Of a stretch of 64,000 nucleotides of DNA, positions 59,548 through 64,000 are shown in pieces. The stretch is taken from positions 453,564 to 517,563 of the forward strand of contig DLHJ01000016.1 in assembly GCA_002483145.1 (NCBI GenBank), read 5' to 3'. This DNA comes from Cellvibrio sp. UBA7671. GTDB taxonomy: Bacteria > Pseudomonadota > Gammaproteobacteria > Pseudomonadales > Cellvibrionaceae. Numbering within the stretch: the first letter of the stretch is position 1; the number at the start of each line of letters is the position of its first letter. Both the position numbers and the translations under genes were made by a program. The notes below the pieces were generated by a model. The model was not told the DNA's origin and ran no database searches. It saw only the letters and a list, made by a program, of their open reading frames with translations.

Positions 59548-61752
59548 TCAATTGTCTTTTGAGTGATCTATGAGCAGTTGCCTAAGCTCTGGATCGCTCT
59601 TTAAAAGCGCAAGCATATTTTGTATCTGATCAAGTTCTTTATCTGTCTTTTTGAGAAAACTCTTGCTTCTTCTTATTGAATCAGGATCAGGAAACTCGAA
59701 ATTAAAAAATGGAAAATCATTCTTTATAGCGTTAATTTCTGCTTCTAAGTGAGACATGTTTGGACCAATCCCAGAAATGTAGCACCAGCCTCTAGATCTT
59801 GTGACGGCGACAAAAAAAGCGTTTCTCATGCGTAGAGTGAAGTCATTAACAACATTTTGAGCATTTAGGACAAATACAATATTGGCTTCATTTCCCTTTG
59901 CTCGATATGGAGTTGTTATAGTAACAAAGCCTTTGGGTTTGAATACATCTGCGCTTTCAACGTAGCCTGGCAAAACAGATTGAATATTTCTTTCAGCCAG
60001 AGCTCTTTGTATGGCCAGCATTGATTCTTTATTATTACCTGGGTGTAGATTGACTATAATAATTTCTTCAGGTGATACACCCTGTTGAAATATTAGTTCA
60101 TGAACCTTTTCTCTGATGTAAGAAAGCTGGTCGGCTTGGTCAACACATGTTTTTGCTTGTATTAAATTTCGAGGGTTTTTTTGATTTTCATTTAATATCG
60201 TCTCTAACAAGTTTTTGCTGTTTTCATCTGGTCGCTCAACTTTAACTTGATCGCCTTTAGAGAATATCAACGACTGCGGTTCATGAATTCTATAGCCAAT
60301 TGCATTCCAATCATTTTTGTATGCGAAGGGTGTTGTCGGATTCGATGTATAAATGCTCATAGCAACTCCATGAGCAGTAAGTAACACGGGGCGGGGTGTT
60401 CTATAGCAGTTTGGAAGTACGAAATCTTTAGGAATGTTTCCTTCGTATTTCCCATCTAGGGCGCTGTTGGGTATATTTGGCTCACCGGCTGCATTTTTTC
60501 CAAATAAATCCTCAGGCTCTTTAATTTCACTATTTCGAAGTGATTGAAACTCGTCGTAAGCCCAGATAATTCTTTTTTCTACTCCAGTTCCTTTCGCAAG
60601 TTTAAAAACCACTTGAAACACTTCGTCAGGGAAGTCTTGTGCTTCATCTATTAAAATAAGGTCATATTCTGGCTCGATTCTATCTCCAACTTTTTGGAGG
60701 AGATCCTTATAAACATATTCGAGGGCATCGCCTTTTCCTCTTGCATCGGACAAGGTTAATGGCAATAAACCATATTTATTACATAGCTGAGAGTACAGCC
60801 CTGGTTTCTGTTTTCCTCCCCAAGCATGCAGTACATGTAAGGAGTTTTCAAAATCCGGGGCTCTTTTTGCTTCTAGTGTGTAGTACTTTGAAATAAGGTT
60901 TTGAACGTGATGGTATAAGCTCTGTGTATTGAATAAATACAATATTTTGTAGTTACTAAATCTTTTATGAGTAATTGCAGCTTTCAGGCATAGAACGATG
61001 GTTTTTCCGGTGCCTGCGAGTCCTCTTATCCGTTGGGGGCCTGGTGGTAGTTGCAGAGATGCCAGACGTTGGGCGTCATCTTGTTTAAATGTTGACTTCA
61101 AAGATTTCTGGATATAATCATTTACAGTAACAAGGCTCTCTTGCTCAGCAAATCCCTGCTTGCTCTCATAAATAAATGTGCCTTCCAGTAAAGAATATAT
61201 TTTTCCTAATTCGGAATCTGAGCAGTTGTATCCCATGGGAAGCGTGTTGAGCCAAGCTTGGAGGTCTTCAGCGCTTATAGACGTTATAGACTCTTGATAC
61301 TCCTCTGTCAGGTCAGCTATATCTTGTTTGTTATTCTTGCAAAAAACCAGTGCACTAATAATGGGGACTTTGACAGATTTTGTTTTTCTGTTGTAAAGGC
61401 TGATGTCATTTTTGAGTCGGCTTATAACTTCATCCGAATACAAATCTACCACAAAGCTTCTTGCGATCCTTAATTGGCCATCACCTGACTTCCAGAGCTC
61501 GCTCCCATCTTGTTCCAAGGCCTCAGTAATTTCATCCTCTACAATGTCCAGCAGAATAACTCCATGCTCTTTGGTAACAATTATAAAGGATGGGACGTCT
61601 TCATCGGATGCTCGACCAAGAGTAGTGAGTTTATATGCGATATAGCCTGAGCATTGTGAAAAGGAAGTTTGGACTATGTTTGCAATATTAAAATGAAAAG
61701 GACGGTTCTCGAGAGCAAGGGAGCCTGATAAAAACTGAAAGGATGATGTCAT
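59548..61752 (-). CDS. SF1-type (UvrD/Rep-like) helicase
   Basis: 734 residues. The N-terminal 200 residues contain a nuclease-like fold segment (FIIVTKEHGVILLDIVEDE) reminiscent of NERD or PD-D/ExK domains, but the catalytic lysine position is not a Lys, so nuclease activity is doubtful. SF1 motifs: Walker A GLAGTGKTIV (about 243-252), DEAQD (366-370), TPYRAKGNEA and motif VI AFFVAVTRSRG. ATG follows CAGGAG at eight bases. AT-rich compared with the chromosomal part. Second gene of a three-gene unit with the 32-residue ORF and DUF2290. Confidence 0.85.
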   Translation of the reverse strand: MTSSFQFLSGSLALENRPFHFNIANIVQTSFSQCSGYIAYKLTTLGRASDEDVPSFIIVTKEHGVILLDIVEDEITEALEQDGSELWKSGDGQLRIARSFVVDLYSDEVISRLKNDISLYNRKTKSVKVPIISALVFCKNNKQDIADLTEEYQESITSISAEDLQAWLNTLPMGYNCSDSELGKIYSLLEGTFIYESKQGFAEQESLVTVNDYIQKSLKSTFKQDDAQRLASLQLPPGPQRIRGLAGTGKTIVLCLKAAITHKRFSNYKILYLFNTQSLYHHVQNLISKYYTLEAKRAPDFENSLHVLHAWGGKQKPGLYSQLCNKYGLLPLTLSDARGKGDALEYVYKDLLQKVGDRIEPEYDLILIDEAQDFPDEVFQVVFKLAKGTGVEKRIIWAYDEFQSLRNSEIKEPEDLFGKNAAGEPNIPNSALDGKYEGNIPKDFVLPNCYRTPRPVLLTAHGVAMSIYTSNPTTPFAYKNDWNAIGYRIHEPQSLIFSKGDQVKVERPDENSKNLLETILNENQKNPRNLIQAKTCVDQADQLSYIREKVHELIFQQGVSPEEIIIVNLHPGNNKESMLAIQRALAERNIQSVLPGYVESADVFKPKGFVTITTPYRAKGNEANIVFVLNAQNVVNDFTLRMRNAFFVAVTRSRGWCYISGIGPNMSHLEAEINAIKNDFPFFNFEFPDPDSIRRSKSFLKKTDKELDQIQNMLALLKSDPELRQLLIDHSKDN

Positions 61753-61755
61753 TGT

Positions 61756-61854
61756 TCAGACTCCTGATTTTTGTATGGTGCTGGTTAATTTATCGTCTTT
61801 AAAGCACCAGAATGCTTTGTCTTTTAAGGCCGTTACTCCCTTTGTTGCTGTCAT
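61756..61854 (-). CDS. 32-residue leader peptide or small protein
   Basis: Starts ATG-ACA-GCA and ends TGA at 61756, three bases before the helicase ATG. It has AAAAAGGATTTATCAA directly upstream, a strong ribosome site, and its 3' end carries the AGGAG used by the helicase. The peptide MTATKGVTALKDKAFW... has two acidic/lysine-rich stretches and one Cys. It could be a translational coupler, an antitoxin-like peptide or a regulator. Too short to classify. Confidence 0.55.
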   Translation of the reverse strand: MTATKGVTALKDKAFWCFKDDKLTSTIQKSGV

Positions 61855-61913
61855 TTGATAAATCCTTTTTAATTTACTTTTCAAAAGTATATAGCTTTAT
61901 TTTGGTTGTTTTT

Positions 61914-61927
61914 TGACCTGCAGGTCA
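61914..61927. promoter_or_regulatory. 14-bp palindrome upstream of the helicase unit
   Basis: TGACCTGCAGGTCA is a perfect palindrome about 60 bases before the 32-residue ORF. On the minus strand it lies where the -35 of a promoter with -10 TATATA would be, suggesting repressor control. Confidence 0.5.
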
Positions 61928-62027
61928 GTGTTATATGTGTAAATGGCATGCGTAGGTTGGAATAGTACAAGGGCGCACATTGAGTGGCAATTGATTGGTT
62001 TGTGTAGGTTCTTGTTAGTGAGTTAAA

Positions 62028-62063
62028 GCCGAAAACCGCACTAAGTATTAGCGGGTTTTCGGC
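62028..62063 (-). terminator. Hairpin after the mobilisation operon
   Basis: GCCGAAAACC(GC) pairs with (GC)GGGTTTTCGGC across an 11-base loop, 10 bases past the last gene; one bulged base and only three T follow, so a weak terminator. Confidence 0.55.
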
Positions 62064-62072
62064 CAGATAGGC

Positions 62073-62267
62073 TTAATTGCGGTTTTCGACATCAAAATAG
62101 CTAGCCAGATCGTCTGGAGCGCTATTATTGGTGCTGTTTTCGGTATTAATGCGTTTTGCGGCATTTTGATCGCAATCCTTCAGGGAGCGCTCTATCTCCA
62201 GTGCTTCACGGTTGTCTCTCCAGGCTTGCAGATCCATCTGATCGACATTGGCTTTCAAGTTGGTCAT
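62073..62267 (-). CDS. Small protein of the mobilisation operon
   Basis: 64 residues. GAGGAACAGTC precedes the ATG, and it starts nine bases after the previous gene. Hydrophilic, mostly helical, many Asn/Asp; no domain recognised. Possibly an accessory protein for relaxosome assembly, from position only. Confidence 0.55.
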   Translation of the reverse strand: MTNLKANVDQMDLQAWRDNREALEIERSLKDCDQNAAKRINTENSTNNSAPDDLASYFDVENRN

Positions 62268-62276
62268 GACTGTTCC

Positions 62277-62744
62277 TCATAAAAAGTGGCTGCTTACCAG
62301 TAGAAATTGGTCGTCATTGATCTTTCCCTTATTCCTGGCTGCATTAAGGAATCCGTACAGTTGATCTGAGTCAAGGGATTTGGTTACTACAGCGGCAAGA
62401 GCTAGAGCCGCTTGTGTCTGCTCGCACAGTGCAGCTTCCTCGCTTGGTGTTCCTCCTGCCGTGTAGATTTCTCCACAGCTTAAGGCAAATGGAATTTCTC
62501 CAACTTTTGAGACTGTGATTCTTACCGCATATTTCTCCTTTTGGTTGTCGCCCGTGCTAAAACTGATAACAGAAAGGCGCATGCTTGTTGCAATATCATC
62601 AAACACATCCTCCGGGTAGTGTGTCGAGGAATAAATTATGACTTGTAGTTCTCGGCCCAGTCTCTTTTGAAGCTCATCTACTTTTGCATGTACCTCTTGG
62701 AGCCTTTCTTCCTGGGTGATTTTTTTCAAATCTATTGCTTTCAT
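62277..62744 (-). CDS. Mobilisation operon protein, unknown
   Basis: 155 residues from the ATG at 62744; a TTG at 62759, one base after the relaxase stop, would add five residues. N-terminal helical region (EERLQEVHAKVDELQKRLG) then a compact alpha/beta part. No family recognised. Tight coupling to the relaxase suggests a conjugation accessory role. Confidence 0.6.
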   Translation of the reverse strand: MKAIDLKKITQEERLQEVHAKVDELQKRLGRELQVIIYSSTHYPEDVFDDIATSMRLSVISFSTGDNQKEKYAVRITVSKVGEIPFALSCGEIYTAGGTPSEEAALCEQTQAALALAAVVTKSLDSDQLYGFLNAARNKGKINDDQFLLVSSHFL

Positions 62745-62759
62745 AATAGGTGGGCTCAA

Positions 62760-64000
62760 TTAGATATTTGGAGATTTTGAATTGTCGAAATTGCGGCGAG
62801 TTTGCTGCTCGTCATTATCACTTTGAAAGTCATTGGCGTTATCAAATCGGTTGGTTTCCTCGTGTGCTTTATCCAGCTTTTCTGGAGCTGATTTAATGTC
62901 AGAAGCCAAGCCATTTTGGGGCAGCTTTGGTTTGTATTTTTCCAGTTCTTCTGGGGTGGGTTTATAGCCCTGCACCTCTATGCCCATCATTTGCCCTTGC
63001 GCCCAAATTCGGCGGCGATATTCGTCATCACCGAAGGCTCGAATTTCTTTCCACTCACCCTTACGGAGCTTTCCTTGCGCAAGCTCAAGTTCGGCAGCCA
63101 GCGCCCACTCACTTATTGATTGGGAATAGATAGCTTTACCTGTATCTCTAAATGCTTCTTCGCCCTTTAATTTGCCTGCTCCCCAGCGATATATGCCTGC
63201 GTCGTCGGCTCGAAACATGTTAATTACACGACCCTTATTCGGATCAATTTCAACGGGTTTCCAATACTCCGCCAGCTCTTGCTTTTGAAGTTTTTTAATT
63301 GGTAAGTTCTGCGCTTTTTCGGCCTCTTCTTGGGAGCTTGCAACTCCGCCGTGATGAGGTAAAAGTTCAGTGTTAATTGCTGCTTTTTTCATTTTCAGAC
63401 TCCTAACGTCTTGGTGGGTTAAACCTATATTGATAATGTTGTTTGCTTGTTTAATTAACTCATTGGCCTGCCAGCGAGTTGCACGATCGATGTACCCCAT
63501 GCGAGCCAACTGTGTGTGAATTTTTCCAACGTGAATTTGAGGGATTTTATGGGTTATCCCTTGCTCTTTTAGGGATAGCTCACTGATGCGGATGTCAAGG
63601 CCTGCTTTTTTTAATTCTTCATTGACAATATCCGCCCATGTTTTCCTGATTTTTGATATTTGTTGGCTTCCTGTAGGCAAGCCATTTTTTCTTAAGCGGT
63701 CATCGCTCCAATTTAGTTTTATTTTTCCTTCTGAAAGTGTTCCATCGGCTTGCATTGATCTTGTTGTCATTAAAAGGTGAGCATGAATATTTCTGTGGTC
63801 GCCTTTCTTGCCTGGAGCGTGGACGCAAACGTCTATAGCTGCACCGTACTCGGTGATTAAATGGGTAGAAAATTCACTAATTATTCGCTGATGTGCATCT
63901 CTCATTAATTCGTGCGGAAGTGCAAGTTGCCATTCTCTGGCTACTCTTGCGTTAGATGCTTTTTCTGACTTCTCAGCTAAATTCCATAGCTCAGATCGAG
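62760..64000 (-). CDS. MobA/MobL-family relaxase (partial, runs off right edge)
   Basis: At least 412 residues; the frame stays open to the window edge, so the N-terminus is missing. The segment nearest the edge, RSELWNLAEKSEK then NARVAREWQLALPHEL, and the HUH motif NIHAHLLMTTRS match MobA/MobL (MobQ-type) relaxases. They nick oriT and carry the strand in conjugal mobilisation. The catalytic Tyr should be in the missing N-terminus. The C-terminal 130 residues are charged and low-complexity. Its presence makes the element mobilisable. Confidence 0.9.
   Translation of the reverse strand, partial: RSELWNLAEKSEKASNARVAREWQLALPHELMRDAHQRIISEFSTHLITEYGAAIDVCVHAPGKKGDHRNIHAHLLMTTRSMQADGTLSEGKIKLNWSDDRLRKNGLPTGSQQISKIRKTWADIVNEELKKAGLDIRISELSLKEQGITHKIPQIHVGKIHTQLARMGYIDRATRWQANELIKQANNIINIGLTHQDVRSLKMKKAAINTELLPHHGGVASSQEEAEKAQNLPIKKLQKQELAEYWKPVEIDPNKGRVINMFRADDAGIYRWGAGKLKGEEAFRDTGKAIYSQSISEWALAAELELAQGKLRKGEWKEIRAFGDDEYRRRIWAQGQMMGIEVQGYKPTPEELEKYKPKLPQNGLASDIKSAPEKLDKAHEETNRFDNANDFQSDNDEQQTRRNFDNSKSPNI

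Overview
The window looks like a chromosomal segment of a gammaproteobacterium, most likely Cellvibrio or a close relative in the Cellvibrionaceae. This rests on the gammaproteobacterial order tRNA-fMet/rimP/nusA/infB/rbfA/truB/rpsO/pnp, on a secreted AA10 lytic polysaccharide monooxygenase with a serine-rich linker and a CBM2 domain, on serine-rich tails, and on PEP-CTERM-type surface proteins. The genus is inferred from protein character; no database search was run.

Layout. 1-9.6 kb: translation and RNA-decay operon, starting with the last 19 bases of an initiator tRNA gene and ending with pnp. 9.6-16.2 kb: a PEP-CTERM-type protein, a Crp/Fnr regulator, an ECF sigma factor with its ChrR-type zinc/cupin anti-sigma factor, and a large DUF4397 lipoprotein built from two 414-residue halves. 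16.3-24.3 kb: a TraB/GumN protein, an ABC exporter with a YtrA-type GntR regulator, a lipoprotein alpha/beta hydrolase coupled to a NatAB-type ABC exporter, and a TauE/SafE permease. 24.3-28.6 kb (minus strand): ThuA-like, PMT-type glycosyltransferase and PA14-like operon, then a second PEP-CTERM-like protein. 28.8-34.6 kb: CPA2 antiporter, OxyR-like regulator, tryptophan-halogenase-family protein, FlgT-like protein and a small lipoprotein. 34.6-49.8 kb: gltBD, hemE, a degenerate HD-GYP protein, TerC, psd, the LPMO and several small genes. 50-57 kb: LEA-type lipoprotein, parC, a PilZ protein and a 1182-residue membrane-anchored protein.

57.2 kb to the right edge is an integrated element. It begins with a 47-bp 3' half of a CAU-anticodon tRNA gene (attachment site). 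A tyrosine recombinase follows, then on the minus strand a three-cistron unit (32-residue peptide, SF1 helicase, DUF2290 protein), then a mobilisation operon whose MobA/MobL relaxase runs off the window. The element looks like an integrative mobilisable element, and the helicase/DUF2290 unit is a candidate uncharacterised defence or maintenance module.

Three regulatory hypotheses stand out. TGATC(C/T)-N18-TA promoters precede both the ECF sigma gene and the divergent DUF4397 lipoprotein gene, suggesting one regulon. A LacI-operator-like palindrome overlaps a perfect TTGACA box upstream of the LPMO. A 14-bp palindrome lies at the helicase promoter.
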